This document shows, one piece after another, positions 51,341-60,056 of a DNA stretch of 64,000 nt (positions are counted from its first letter, which is position 1; every line of letters begins with the position of its first letter). Where the stretch lies: contig NZ_JBPODT010000002.1 in NCBI RefSeq assembly GCF_051390635.1, forward strand, positions 372,001 through 436,000. The letters are read 5' to 3'. The DNA comes from Microbaculum sp051390635. GTDB taxonomy: Bacteria > Pseudomonadota > Alphaproteobacteria > Rhizobiales > Tepidamorphaceae. A model generated the notes under the pieces. That model was not told the origin of the DNA. It did not search any database and saw nothing but the letters and a program-made list of their open reading frames with translations. Made by a program: the position numbers and the translations under genes.

Positions 51341-51845
51341 GCCGGGTCCCTAACGCTTCTATGTCATGCCCGGGCGTGACCCGGGCATCTGGTGCCACAC
51401 GCCCGGGATTGCCGGGTCAAGCCCGGCAATGACGTGGAGGGGAGTGAACGGCGCTCGCCGCCCGGCGGCTTTCCGCATCGAGGCAACACCATGCGGACGG
51501 GCCGGATGGGTCCCGGATCAGGTCCGGGACACGCGTTTGTTCGGGTGGTTAGGCCGCGCCCCAGTCGCCGGCCGCGTGCTCCGGACTTGATCCGGAGCCC
51601 AACTCGCGGGTGCTGGATTGCAGCGCCGTTCCTTTTTCTACGTTATGCCCGGGCGTGACCCGGGCATCTGGCGCCACACGCCCGGGATTGCCGGGCCAGG
51701 CCCGGCAAGGACGCAAAGGAGGAAGGGCGGGCAGACGCCGTCCGCCCGGCGCGACCATCGGCCGCTCGCGTACATATTCACGTTACGGTATATTTCCCTC
51801 TCGCCCGCGATATCGGGGGCGCCGAACCGCTTCGAAAAGGGCACG
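51341..51845. other. Non-coding region with repeat cluster II
   Basis: The repeats cover 51363-51714. After it, 51715-51845 is lower in GC at about 51770-51800 (tacatattcacgttacggta), the likely promoter of the redox cassette that starts at 51846. No gene is supported. Confidence 0.55.
51363..51714. repeat. Composite palindromic repeat cluster II (A-B-A)
   Basis: A elements at 51363-51435 and 51641-51714, with a B element at 51508-51601 between. Same elements as cluster I, with a few base changes (for example ctggtgcc for ctcgtgcc). Lies between cimA and the cassette genes. Confidence 0.9.
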
Positions 51846-52241
51846 ATGCTCAAACGCAACCGCTGGTTCATCATGCTGGCCCTTGTCTATGCGCTGCTGG
51901 CGGGGCTCGTCGGCATCGGCCGCATCGAGATGCCCGCGCTGCTTCCCGGCGACGGCGCGCGCCTGCACGGTCATCTAATGCTGTTCGGGTTCGTGACGAT
52001 GATGATCTACGGGATCGCGCTGCACGTCCTGCCGCGATTTGCCGGGCGGGTCCTGTTTTCCGAGCGCATGGCCGACGCGCAGTTCGTCCTCGCCAATCTC
52101 GGGCTCTGGGTGATGATCTACGGCTGGCTGGCGCTCGACGATGTCGCGCTGGGAGTCGGCGGGGTCGTGTCGTGGCTGGCCATGGCCCTGTTCGCAGTCA
52201 ATATCGCCGCGACGGTGCGGCTGTTCGGCCCGAGGGTGTAG
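51846..52241 (+). CDS. Small 4-TM membrane protein with paired His (oxidase-subunit-I-like)
   Basis: A 131-aa protein with four hydrophobic segments (about residues 8-26, 43-62, 79-98 and 104-124). The second segment reads HLMLFGFVTMMIYGIALH with His43 and His60 at its two ends, 17 residues apart, then LPRFAG; His41 is also present. This resembles heme-binding helices of cytochrome-oxidase subunit I-type or NnrS-type membrane proteins, so heme binding is plausible but not shown. It starts with ATG at 51846. The following gene begins 4 bp after its stop. The same helix is found again in the thioredoxin fusion two genes on (52724-53449). Confidence 0.7.
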   Translation: MLKRNRWFIMLALVYALLAGLVGIGRIEMPALLPGDGARLHGHLMLFGFVTMMIYGIALHVLPRFAGRVLFSERMADAQFVLANLGLWVMIYGWLALDDVALGVGGVVSWLAMALFAVNIAATVRLFGPRV

Positions 52242-52245
52242 CGAC

Positions 52246-52692
52246 ATGATGGAATACCGTGGCTGCGAGTTGCCCGAAGACGTCTATTACGACCTCGACT
52301 ATCTTTGGGCGCGGCCCGGCGACGACGGGACGTTCACGCTCGGGCTGACCGACCCGGCCCAGACCATGGCGGGCCGCGTCGTCGCCGTCATGTTTCGCAA
52401 GGTCGGCACCCACCGCGCGGCTGGCCGCCATGTGGCGACGCTTGAATCGGGCAAGTGGGTCGGCGGCGTGCCGTTGCCCTTCGACGGGACCATCGAGCAG
52501 ATCAACCAGGCGGTGGTCGACGATCCCGGTATCGTCAACGTGTCGCCTTATACCGACGCATGGCTGCTGATCGCCAGGCCGGACGATCCGGACGAGGCGA
52601 TGGCCCGGCTCAAGAAAGGGCCCGAGGCGATCGCCGCCCTGAAGGCGTGGATCGACCGCTACGACATCGAATGCATGCGGTGCGTCGACTAG
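52246..52692 (+). CDS. GcvH-like lipoyl-domain protein with C-terminal CxxC
   Basis: A 148-aa protein with the fold of glycine-cleavage H protein. The lipoylation loop is VATLESGKWVGGVPLPFDG with Lys70 where H proteins carry lipoate, preceded by FTLGLTDPAQTMAGRVVAV (the GITdyAq element) and followed by IEQINQAVVDDPGIVNVSPY. The C-terminus ends IECMRCVD, an added CxxC (Cys143/Cys146). No gcvT, gcvP or lipoate ligase gene is near, so this is not the usual glycine cleavage operon. It lies between two related membrane proteins, one fused to thioredoxin, which suggests a dithiol/lipoate redox relay. Confidence 0.8.
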   Translation: MMEYRGCELPEDVYYDLDYLWARPGDDGTFTLGLTDPAQTMAGRVVAVMFRKVGTHRAAGRHVATLESGKWVGGVPLPFDGTIEQINQAVVDDPGIVNVSPYTDAWLLIARPDDPDEAMARLKKGPEAIAALKAWIDRYDIECMRCVD

Positions 52693-52723
52693 CGGCCCGC
52701 CGCAGGCGCGAGGAGACCGGCGG

Positions 52724-53449
52724 ATGAAGGTGCAGCTTCTCGTCTCGGAATGGTGCGAGCCCTGCGACCGCGCCGAGGCGATCTGGCGCGAGGTCGCCGA
52801 GATGCGTGAGATCGAGCTCGAGGTGCTCGACATGGCGCAGCCCGAGGGGCGCGCGGTGGCGAAGCGGCTGGGTATCCGGTCCATTCCCGCGCTCGTCATC
52901 GACGACGCGCTGAAGGGGCTGGGCGTGCCGACCAGGAGCGCCGCCCTCGAATATGTGGCGGCGGCGCCGCCGCGCGCGCGCACCACGGTGCTCCATGTCG
53001 GCCTGGTGATGGGCACGTCGAGCCGGGCGGCGGTGCTGGCGGCGGTGGCCTATCTGCTGGTGGGCGGCGGGTTTTTCGCCTGGTACGGCGGCCTGCCGCA
53101 GAGCGAGCCGCCGCGTCTCGCCGCCATCCACCTGTTCACGCTCGGCTTCGTGACGTTCATGATCTATGGCCTCGGTGAGCACCTGCTGCCGCGCTTCACC
53201 GGCAATCCGATCCGCTTCGGCGCGGCGGCATGGGCGCAGCAGGGCCTGGCCCATGCTGGGCTTCTGGCCTTCGTCCTGGGCACGCTGACCGAAACGCGCA
53301 TCCTCCTGTCCGCCGGCGCGACGTTGGCGTGGCTGGCGCTGCTCGTCTTCACCACGCGCATTCTGCCGGTGCTGTGGCCCGCCCCGGCGTCCCGCCCCGC
53401 CACCGGCGACGGCGCGGAGGCCGCATCGCCCGGTCCGGCTTCGCAGTGA
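52724..53449 (+). CDS. Thioredoxin-like domain fused to 4-TM His-pair membrane module
   Basis: A 241-aa two-part protein. Residues 1-80 are thioredoxin/glutaredoxin-like: WCEPC with Cys11/Cys14 and the cis-Pro Pro55 in IRSIPALVID. Residues 85-218 form a 4-TM module like that of the gene at 51846: HLFTLGFVTFMIYGLGEH with His136 and His153 17 residues apart, then LLPRF; a further His177 is in LAHAGL. The tail (about residues 219-241) is Pro/Ala-rich. gagga lies nine bases before the ATG. By context it would transfer electrons between the thioredoxin-like site and the membrane module, perhaps via the lipoyl protein; all of this is inference. Confidence 0.75.
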   Translation: MKVQLLVSEWCEPCDRAEAIWREVAEMREIELEVLDMAQPEGRAVAKRLGIRSIPALVIDDALKGLGVPTRSAALEYVAAAPPRARTTVLHVGLVMGTSSRAAVLAAVAYLLVGGGFFAWYGGLPQSEPPRLAAIHLFTLGFVTFMIYGLGEHLLPRFTGNPIRFGAAAWAQQGLAHAGLLAFVLGTLTETRILLSAGATLAWLALLVFTTRILPVLWPAPASRPATGDGAEAASPGPASQ

Positions 53450-54108
53450 CGTACTGGGGGGGGCGGGCCGCCTTTTTCTACGTCATGCCCGGGCTTGACC
53501 CGGGCATCTCGTGCCACATGCCCGGGATTGCCGGGGCAGGCCCGGCAATGACGTGGAGGGGGATGTAGGGGGAGGCCACCTGCCGCACCCGCCTTTCCGC
53601 ATAGACGGTATCACCGTGCTGAGGGGCCGTATGGGTCCCGGATCAAGTCCAGGGCACGTGTTTGTTCGGGTGGCACGGCCGTGCCCAACAGCAAGGCCGC
53701 GTGCTCCGGACGTGATCCGGAGCCCAGGGGTCGAAGCCCCATGCGGCGGAGCCCAAAGGACGCGCTGCCGCGCCTTTTTCTACGTCATGCCCGGGCGTGA
53801 CCCGGGCATCTCGTGCCACATGCCCGGGATTGCCGGGTCAGGCCCGGTAATGACGTGGGAGGGGCAGGGGGAGAGGGCTCGCCGCACGGGGCTTCCCGCA
53901 TCAGCGAAAACGCCGCGTGGGCAGGCTGCATGGGCCCTGGATCACGTCCAGGGCACGTGTTTGTTCGGGTGGCACGGCCGTGCCCAACAGCAAGGCCGCG
54001 TGCTCCGGACGTGATCCGGAGCCCAGAGGCCGAACCCCATACGGCGGAGCCCAGAGGCCGAACCGCGGTGCGTTTCCCCGTCATGCCCGGGCAATCCGGG
54101 CGGCGCGG
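53450..54108. other. Non-coding region with repeat cluster III
   Basis: The stretch between the thioredoxin-fusion stop and the stop of the LOG gene is almost wholly repeat sequence (53481-54105). No gene is supported; open frames here come from the repeats. Confidence 0.6.
53481..54105. repeat. Composite palindromic repeat cluster III (A-B-A-B-partial A)
   Basis: A elements at 53481-53554 and 53783-53856, B elements at 53632-53727 and 53932-54025, and a broken A at 54080-54105 that keeps only the first half. Within B the palindrome ggcacggccgtgcc is perfect here. The A+B block recurs at about 300-bp spacing as in cluster I. Confidence 0.9.
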
Positions 54109-54711
54109 CTACATCCGCTCGGCGACCTGGGCTTCCGTCAGCGCCGGCTTGGGGGCCTTTGCCGCTTCCTCGCGCAGATGCGGGATCACGTCCTCGATGT
54201 TCTCGACGACGATATAGCCCACGTCGAGATCGCGGCGGATGAAGGCTTCCTGGCGCATGTGGTCGAACAGCACCCGCAACGGGTCCCAGTAGCCGCCGAT
54301 ATTGGCGAGCGCCACCGGCTTGGCGTGCTGGCCGAGCTGCGACCAGGTCAGCATCTCGACGGTTTCCTCCAGCGTGCCGATGCCGCCGGGCAGGGCGACG
54401 AAGGCATCGGACTGCTCGAACATCAGCCGCTTGCGCTCGTGCATGTCCGGCGTGACCGTCAGCGTCTGCACGTCGCGCAGCATGCGTTCGCGCTCGACCA
54501 GGAATTCCGGGATGATGCCGGTGACGGTGCCACCGTGGCGCAGCACCGAGCGGGCGACCGCGCCCATCAGCCCGAGGCTGCCGCCGCCATAGACCAGGCC
54601 GATGCCGTTTTCGACGAGCAATTCGCCGAATCGGTCGGCCGTTTCCATGAAGACAGGGTCCCGGCCATCGCTGGAACCGCAGTAAACGCAGATATTCTTG
54701 ATCTCACTCAT
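54109..54711 (-). CDS. LOG-family protein (cytokinin riboside 5'-monophosphate phosphoribohydrolase-like)
   Basis: A 200-aa LOG protein. Elements are NICVYCGSSDGRDPVF at the N-terminus, VYGGGSLGLMGAVA, the catalytic HERKRLM and ALPGGIGTLEETVEMLTW (PGGxGTxxE). It would split ribose 5-phosphate from nucleoside 5'-monophosphates; in bacteria the general role is nucleotide turnover. Start ATG at 54711 gives the standard length. Convergent to cluster III, divergent to the LysM gene. Confidence 0.88.
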   Translation of the reverse strand: MSEIKNICVYCGSSDGRDPVFMETADRFGELLVENGIGLVYGGGSLGLMGAVARSVLRHGGTVTGIIPEFLVERERMLRDVQTLTVTPDMHERKRLMFEQSDAFVALPGGIGTLEETVEMLTWSQLGQHAKPVALANIGGYWDPLRVLFDHMRQEAFIRRDLDVGYIVVENIEDVIPHLREEAAKAPKPALTEAQVAERM

Positions 54712-54907
54712 CGCTGTATGAGGCCTTTTCGCCGCGAATCCGTCAAGTCGGAGCGGACTTGTCCTTTCCCTTCGCACAATATAGGTGAGGTATGAACAAG
54801 TTACGCGCGATTGCCGCCAGTTTCGTGTCACCCTGCGGCAGTCGGGGCCGGAGCAGGGGGACGCCCGGCCGCAGGATAATTCGTCCACCCGCGGAGAGCC
54901 GGGTTAC

Positions 54908-56416
54908 ATGGGCCATCAGCAGAAACTCATCCTTGCCATCCTCGTGATCCTCATCGTCGCGGGCCTGGGTGGTCTTGGCATCTACTACGCCACGCAAGAG
55001 CCGGACCGCTCCGACGTCGCCGGGACGCAGGACACGGATACGGCCGCGGCGCCGGCCGTGGACCAGGCCGGGGCGGGCCAGGAAGCGGCAACGGCGGGCG
55101 AGGCGATCGCGCCGAGCTTCGATATCGTCCGTGTCGAGCCCTCCGGCGAGGTGGTCGCCGCCGGCCGTGCGTCCGCCGGCGCGCGAATCGAGCTGCTGCT
55201 CGGCGACGACGTGATCTCCAGTGCCCAGGCCAATGCCGGCGGCGAATGGGCGCTGGTGTTCGACGAGCCGCTCAAGCCCGGCAGCTACGATCTGGCACTG
55301 CGCGCCACCGGTCCGGCCGGCGCGGGCGGGATGGTTGAGGGCGACCGTGTGACGGTCGTGATCGAAGGGGCGGACAAGACGCCGCTCGTTGCCGTCACCC
55401 GTCCCGGCCAGCCCACGGAAGTGCTGCAGACCCCGACGGCGGAACCCGGGGAGACCGTCACCGCAGAGGTGAAGCCACAGGAGCCGGCCGCCGGGTCGGA
55501 ATCGACGCCCGGACAGCAGGCGCCCGGACAGTCAGCGCCCGAACAGCAGGGAGCGGAACAGCCGGCAGCCGAACAAGCCGGGGGCGAACCGCAGCAGACA
55601 GCCGAAGCCGGAACCTCGGCGCAGCCCGGCGCCGAGCAGGCCCAGCAGCCAGGAAGCCAGCAAGCAGGGGCTCAGGAGCCAGCAGGCCAGGAGCCAGCAG
55701 ACCAGAAACCTGGGGGCCAGCAGCCCGCCTCCGGCGAGCAGGTCGCCGCCGCGACGCCGGAACAGTCCGCCGGCGACGAGCCGGCCGCTCCCGGCGTCGA
55801 AATTGCGATCGAGACGGTGGAGGTCGAGGATCCCGACCGGTTGATGCTGGGAGGCCGCGCCGGCGCGGGCCAGGCCGTGCGCGTCTACATGAACAACGAA
55901 CGGCTCGCGGATGTGGAAACCGGCGCCGACGGACGCTGGACGCTGTCCGCCGAACGTCCGATGCCGCCCGGCCGCTACGAGGTGCGTGCCGACGCGATCG
56001 GCGCCGACGGTGCCGTGCGGGGCCGCGCCCAGGTGAAGTTCGACCGGGTTCGGGTCGTCGCGGAAGGCGACCCGGCAGCCGACGCTGAAGCGACCGGGCC
56101 GACAGCCGAGCCGACGGTTTCGGGCGCCGCGGGAGGGGCTTCGGAAGGCTCCGAGGTCACCATCGTCTCGCGCACTTCCGGTTCTGGAGCAGCCGAGGGC
56201 GGCACCGCGGTCGGCGAAGGGGCGGGCACCTCGGTCGTGGTCATCGCACGCGGCGACAATCTCTGGCGGATCGCCCGGAAGTTATACGGCCAGGGCGTTC
56301 GCCACACGGTGATCTACGAGGCCAACAGGAACCAGATCCGTAACCCGCACCTGATCTATCCGGGTCAGGTGTTCACGATCCCCGTCCTGGAGGACGAGGA
56401 GGGGCCGAAAGGCTGA
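54908..56416 (+). CDS. Membrane-anchored Ig-like/LysM protein
   Basis: A 502-aa cell-envelope protein. A TM anchor lies at about residues 6-27 (LILAILVILIVAGLGGLGIY). Two Ig-like beta modules follow: about 70-145 (FDIVRVEPSGEVVAAGRASA) and about 297-380 (IAIETVEVEDPDRLMLGGRA). Between them is a low-complexity linker rich in Gln, Pro, Ala and Gly (many EQ, PGQQ, AGQEPA units). The C-terminal LysM at about residue 445-495 (VIARGDNLWRIARKLYGQGV, then NPHLIYPGQVFTIP) binds peptidoglycan. Proteins of this design are usual in Hyphomicrobiales. It is divergent from the LOG gene and precedes the ABC transporter by 71 bp. Confidence 0.85.
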   Translation: MGHQQKLILAILVILIVAGLGGLGIYYATQEPDRSDVAGTQDTDTAAAPAVDQAGAGQEAATAGEAIAPSFDIVRVEPSGEVVAAGRASAGARIELLLGDDVISSAQANAGGEWALVFDEPLKPGSYDLALRATGPAGAGGMVEGDRVTVVIEGADKTPLVAVTRPGQPTEVLQTPTAEPGETVTAEVKPQEPAAGSESTPGQQAPGQSAPEQQGAEQPAAEQAGGEPQQTAEAGTSAQPGAEQAQQPGSQQAGAQEPAGQEPADQKPGGQQPASGEQVAAATPEQSAGDEPAAPGVEIAIETVEVEDPDRLMLGGRAGAGQAVRVYMNNERLADVETGADGRWTLSAERPMPPGRYEVRADAIGADGAVRGRAQVKFDRVRVVAEGDPAADAEATGPTAEPTVSGAAGGASEGSEVTIVSRTSGSGAAEGGTAVGEGAGTSVVVIARGDNLWRIARKLYGQGVRHTVIYEANRNQIRNPHLIYPGQVFTIPVLEDEEGPKG

Positions 56417-56487
56417 CGCCGGCGGTTTCGCGCCTTATATAGAACCGTCAAAACAACCGCTTTCCCCGACCGGGCGGACCGATAAAC

Positions 56488-58434
56488 GTGAAGCAATCCC
56501 CAATCTCCCGCCCCAGCGGTCGGCAGGTGCGCGCCGACGCGTCGACGATCGAGGTGCTGCGGGACCTGTGGCCCTATATCTGGCCGGTCGACCGGCCCGA
56601 CCTGAAAGCGCGTGCCGTTTTCGCGCTTTTGATGCTGGTCACCGCCAAGATCATCACCGTGCTGGTGCCCTACACCTACAAATGGGCCGTCGACGCCCTG
56701 ACCGAGCCGGGTACCTTCGCCGCGCAAGTGCCGGACTGGCTGACGTTTCTGTCCGTTCCGGCGGCATTGGTGATCGCCTACGGTGTCTCCCGCATTCTGA
56801 TGGCGGCGTTCACGCAGCTGCGCGATGCGCTGTTCGCCAAGGTCGGCCAGCACGCCGTGCGCGTGCTCGCCTTCAAGACCTTCGAGCACATGCACGCCCT
56901 GTCGCTGCGCTTCCACCTGCAGCGGCGCACGGGCGGCCTGAGCCGCGTCATCGAGCGCGGCACCAAGGGCATCCAGGACATCGTCCGCCTGGCGATCCTG
57001 TCGCTGATCCCGACGATCCTCGAATTCACCCTCGTCGCCGTCGTCGTCGCGTTTCAGTTCGACATGAACTATGTCGCCGTGCTGGTCGTGATGGTTTCGC
57101 TTTACCTCGCCTTCACCGTCTGGGCGTCGAACCGGCGCATCGCCATCCGCCGCGTCATGAACGACTCCGACAACGACGCCAGCTCCAAGGCGGTCGACAG
57201 CCTTTTGAACTACGAGACGGTCAAGTATTTCGGCAACGAGCGCATGGAGGCGGAGCGCTACGACCGCTCGATGGCGCGCTACGAGAAGGCGGCGACGCGG
57301 ACCTATACGTCGCTGGCCGTCCTCAACGGCGGGCAGGCGGTGATCTTCACCATCGGCATGACCGTGTGCATGGTCATGTCGGCGCGCGCCGTCGTCGCGG
57401 GGACCCAGAGCCCGGGCGATTTCGTCATGATCAACGCGCTGTTGATCCAGCTCTACATGCCGCTCAATTTCCTCGGCACGCTCTACCGGGAAATGACGCA
57501 AGGGCTCGTCGACATCGAGACGATGTTCGACCTGCTCGACCAGAACCCCGAGATTGTCGACGGGCCGGACGCCCGTCCCCTCCAGGTCCGCGAGGGGACA
57601 ATCCGTTTCGATGACGTGCACTTCCACTACGATGCCGACCGGCCGATCCTCAAGGGCATCAGCTTCGAGGTGCCGGCCGGGCGCACCGTCGCCATCGTCG
57701 GCCCGAGCGGGGCCGGCAAGTCGACGATCTCGCGCATCCTGTTCCGTTTCTACGACATCACCGGCGGCAACGTGACGATCGACGGGCAGGATATCCGCGA
57801 CGTGACCCAGGATTCCCTGCGCCACGCGATTGGCATGGTTCCGCAGGACACGGTGCTGTTCAACGACACGATCTACTACAACATCGCCTACGGCCGTCCT
57901 TCGGCGAGCCGGGACGAGGTGGAAGAGGCCGCCCGACTCGCCCAGATCGACGGCTTCATCGCCCATCTGCCGGAGGGGTTCGAAACCGAGGTCGGCGAAC
58001 GGGGGTTGAAACTGTCGGGCGGCGAGAAGCAGCGCGTGGCGATTGCCCGCACGATCCTGAAGAGCCCGCCGATCCTGATCCTCGACGAGGCGACCTCGGC
58101 GCTCGACACCCACACCGAGAAGGAGATCCAGACGGCGCTCGGCGCGGTGTCGCGCGGCCGCACCGCGCTCGTCATCGCCCATCGCCTGTCGACCATCATC
58201 GACGCCGACGAGATCATCGTGCTTGAGAAGGGCCGCATCGTCGAGAAGGGCACCCATCATGTGCTGCTCGCCGAAGGCGGCGTCTATGCGGGCATGTGGA
58301 ACCGTCAGCGCGAGGCCGCCGAAGCCGCCGAGCGGCTCAAGGAAACGGTGGAAGGCGACGCGGAAGGCTATCTGGACATCAACCGGCATGCCCGGGTCGA
58401 CTACCTTCCGGCCAACGAGGAAAACGACGCATGA
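56488..58434 (+). CDS. Atm1/HMT-type ABC exporter (fused TM and ATPase)
   Basis: A 648-aa half-transporter of the Atm1/HMT1 family (exports glutathione-related or metal-thiol compounds). Residues 40-340 hold six TM helices. The ATPase half has Walker A GPSGAGKST, Q-loop in MVPQDTVLFND, signature LSGGEKQRVAIART, Walker B ILILDEATSALD and the H-loop His in IAHRLST. NYETVKYFGNERME in the intracellular loop is the Atm1 signature. The start is GTG at 56488. The stop overlaps psd by ATGA. Confidence 0.9.
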   Translation: MKQSPISRPSGRQVRADASTIEVLRDLWPYIWPVDRPDLKARAVFALLMLVTAKIITVLVPYTYKWAVDALTEPGTFAAQVPDWLTFLSVPAALVIAYGVSRILMAAFTQLRDALFAKVGQHAVRVLAFKTFEHMHALSLRFHLQRRTGGLSRVIERGTKGIQDIVRLAILSLIPTILEFTLVAVVVAFQFDMNYVAVLVVMVSLYLAFTVWASNRRIAIRRVMNDSDNDASSKAVDSLLNYETVKYFGNERMEAERYDRSMARYEKAATRTYTSLAVLNGGQAVIFTIGMTVCMVMSARAVVAGTQSPGDFVMINALLIQLYMPLNFLGTLYREMTQGLVDIETMFDLLDQNPEIVDGPDARPLQVREGTIRFDDVHFHYDADRPILKGISFEVPAGRTVAIVGPSGAGKSTISRILFRFYDITGGNVTIDGQDIRDVTQDSLRHAIGMVPQDTVLFNDTIYYNIAYGRPSASRDEVEEAARLAQIDGFIAHLPEGFETEVGERGLKLSGGEKQRVAIARTILKSPPILILDEATSALDTHTEKEIQTALGAVSRGRTALVIAHRLSTIIDADEIIVLEKGRIVEKGTHHVLLAEGGVYAGMWNRQREAAEAAERLKETVEGDAEGYLDINRHARVDYLPANEENDA

Positions 58435-59156
58435 GCCATTCGATAGTATCTGCGATCCGTAACGCCTTCGTGCCGGTGCATCGCGAGGGGTATCCGTTCA
58501 TAGCGATCTGCGCCGTCGCCGCGCTGATCCTGTTCGTGCTTGACTCGCCGCTTGCCTGGATCGTCGTGCTGATCGGCTGCTGGGTCGCCTATTTCTTTCG
58601 CGACCCGCCCCGGGTCACCCCGCTTGCGCCGAATCTCGTCGTCAGCGGTGCCGACGGGCGGGTGTCGTCCGTGGCCGACGCCGTGCCGCCGCCCGAACTG
58701 GGCCTGAGCGACGAGCCGCTGCCGCGCATCTCGGTGTTCATGAACGTCTTCAATGTTCACGTGAACCGCGCGCCGGTGACGGGCCGTATCGCCCGCATCG
58801 CCTACAAGCCGGGCAAGTTTCTCAACGCCGAGCTCGACAAGGCGAGCGAGGACAACGAGCGCAACGGGTTCCTGATCGAGACGGATGGCGACGTGACGAT
58901 CGGCGTCGTCCAGATCGCCGGTCTGGTCGCCCGTCGCATCGTCAGTTTCTCGCACGAAGGCCAGGCCGTGATGGCCGGTGACCGTATCGGCCTCATCCGC
59001 TTCGGCAGCCGCGTCGACATCTATCTGCCGCGCGGCTCGACGCCGCTCGTCACCGTTGGCCAGACGGCGATCGCCGGTGAAACCGTGGTCGCTGAGCTTC
59101 CCAAAGCCAAGGGCGCCAAGGCGTCCGGCGGCGAGCGCAGTTACCGCGTAACATGA
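58431..59156 (+). CDS. psd: Phosphatidylserine decarboxylase (short type)
   Basis: A 241-aa decarboxylase that makes phosphatidylethanolamine from phosphatidylserine. Two N-terminal hydrophobic segments, then the family elements YFFRDPPRVTP, FMNVFNVHVNRAPVTG, ERNGFLIET and RFGSRVDIYLP, which carries the Gly-Ser at which the proenzyme cuts itself to form the pyruvoyl group. The length is that of the short (archaetidylserine-like) form. It overlaps the ABC gene by 4 bp and is followed by pssA 48 bp later, so the two lipid genes form one unit. Confidence 0.92.
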   Translation: MSHSIVSAIRNAFVPVHREGYPFIAICAVAALILFVLDSPLAWIVVLIGCWVAYFFRDPPRVTPLAPNLVVSGADGRVSSVADAVPPPELGLSDEPLPRISVFMNVFNVHVNRAPVTGRIARIAYKPGKFLNAELDKASEDNERNGFLIETDGDVTIGVVQIAGLVARRIVSFSHEGQAVMAGDRIGLIRFGSRVDIYLPRGSTPLVTVGQTAIAGETVVAELPKAKGAKASGGERSYRVT

Positions 59157-59204
59157 GCGTCTTCGTTCATGACCCGGCCGGCCCTTTGAAGTAAGGTCCG
59201 CCCC

Positions 59205-60050
59205 ATGTCGATGCCGTTTCCACCTTTTGACCCGGACGAACCGGGCAGCCGCCGTCGCCGCGCGCTTAGCCGTGTGCCCGTGCGCCAGCTATTGCCGAAC
59301 ATGATCACGTTGCTGGCGCTGTGTTCGGGGCTGACCTCGATCCGCATGAGCTTCGAGGACAAGTTCGACGTGGCGATCGCCGCGATCGTGCTCGCGGCCG
59401 TCCTCGACGCGCTGGACGGGCGGGTGGCGCGCATCCTGAAATCGACCTCGCGCTTCGGTGCGGAGCTCGATTCCCTCGCCGATTTCGTCAATTTCGGAGT
59501 CGCCCCCTCGATCCTGCTCTATGCCTGGGCGCTCGACGGCCTTGGCAATATCGGTTGGATCTCCGGCCTTGTCTTCGCGGTCTGCGTGGCGCTGAGGCTT
59601 GCCCGCTTCAACGTCGCGCTCGACGACCGGGACCGGCCATCCTGGGCCGGTCGGTTTTTCACCGGCGTGCCGGCGCCCGCCGGTGCACTGACCGTGCTTC
59701 TGCCGGTCTATTTGCAGCTTGCCGGCATTCCCGAGTTTCAGGCCGGTGCGCCCGCGGTGCTCGTCTACGAACTCACGATCGGCTTCCTGATGGTTTCGCG
59801 TCTGCCGACCTATTCCGGAAAGCAGTTCGGCGAACGCGTGCCGAGCGAGCTGGTCCTGCCCGTCTTCGTCGCGTTCATCCTGATCGTCGCGCTGCTGATC
59901 GCCTTCCCCTGGCAGGTGCTCTCCATCGGCACCGTCGCCTATCTTGCGTCGCTGCCTGTCGCCTTTAACGCGCACCGCAAGCTGGCGGGCCGCAAGACTG
60001 CCGGAGGCGGGGAAACCGCCCCGGCCACGAAGTCCTCCAAGGACGGGTAG
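59205..60050 (+). CDS. pssA: CDP-diacylglycerol-serine O-phosphatidyltransferase
   Basis: A 281-aa membrane enzyme that makes phosphatidylserine from CDP-diacylglycerol and serine. The CDP-alcohol phosphatidyltransferase motif is complete: DALDGRVARILK, then FGAELDSLADF. About eight hydrophobic helices. Substrate for the decarboxylase upstream, hence the usual psd-pssA order. The stop is 6 bp from the stop of the convergent RND gene. Confidence 0.92.
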   Translation: MSMPFPPFDPDEPGSRRRRALSRVPVRQLLPNMITLLALCSGLTSIRMSFEDKFDVAIAAIVLAAVLDALDGRVARILKSTSRFGAELDSLADFVNFGVAPSILLYAWALDGLGNIGWISGLVFAVCVALRLARFNVALDDRDRPSWAGRFFTGVPAPAGALTVLLPVYLQLAGIPEFQAGAPAVLVYELTIGFLMVSRLPTYSGKQFGERVPSELVLPVFVAFILIVALLIAFPWQVLSIGTVAYLASLPVAFNAHRKLAGRKTAGGGETAPATKSSKDG

Positions 60051-60056
60051 AGGAGG

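Noticed and set aside
46544..54105. Repeat clusters as CRISPR arrays
   Set aside because: Repeats are themselves palindromic, 73 to 95 bp long and alternate in type; the spacers resemble each other and no cas genes are present.
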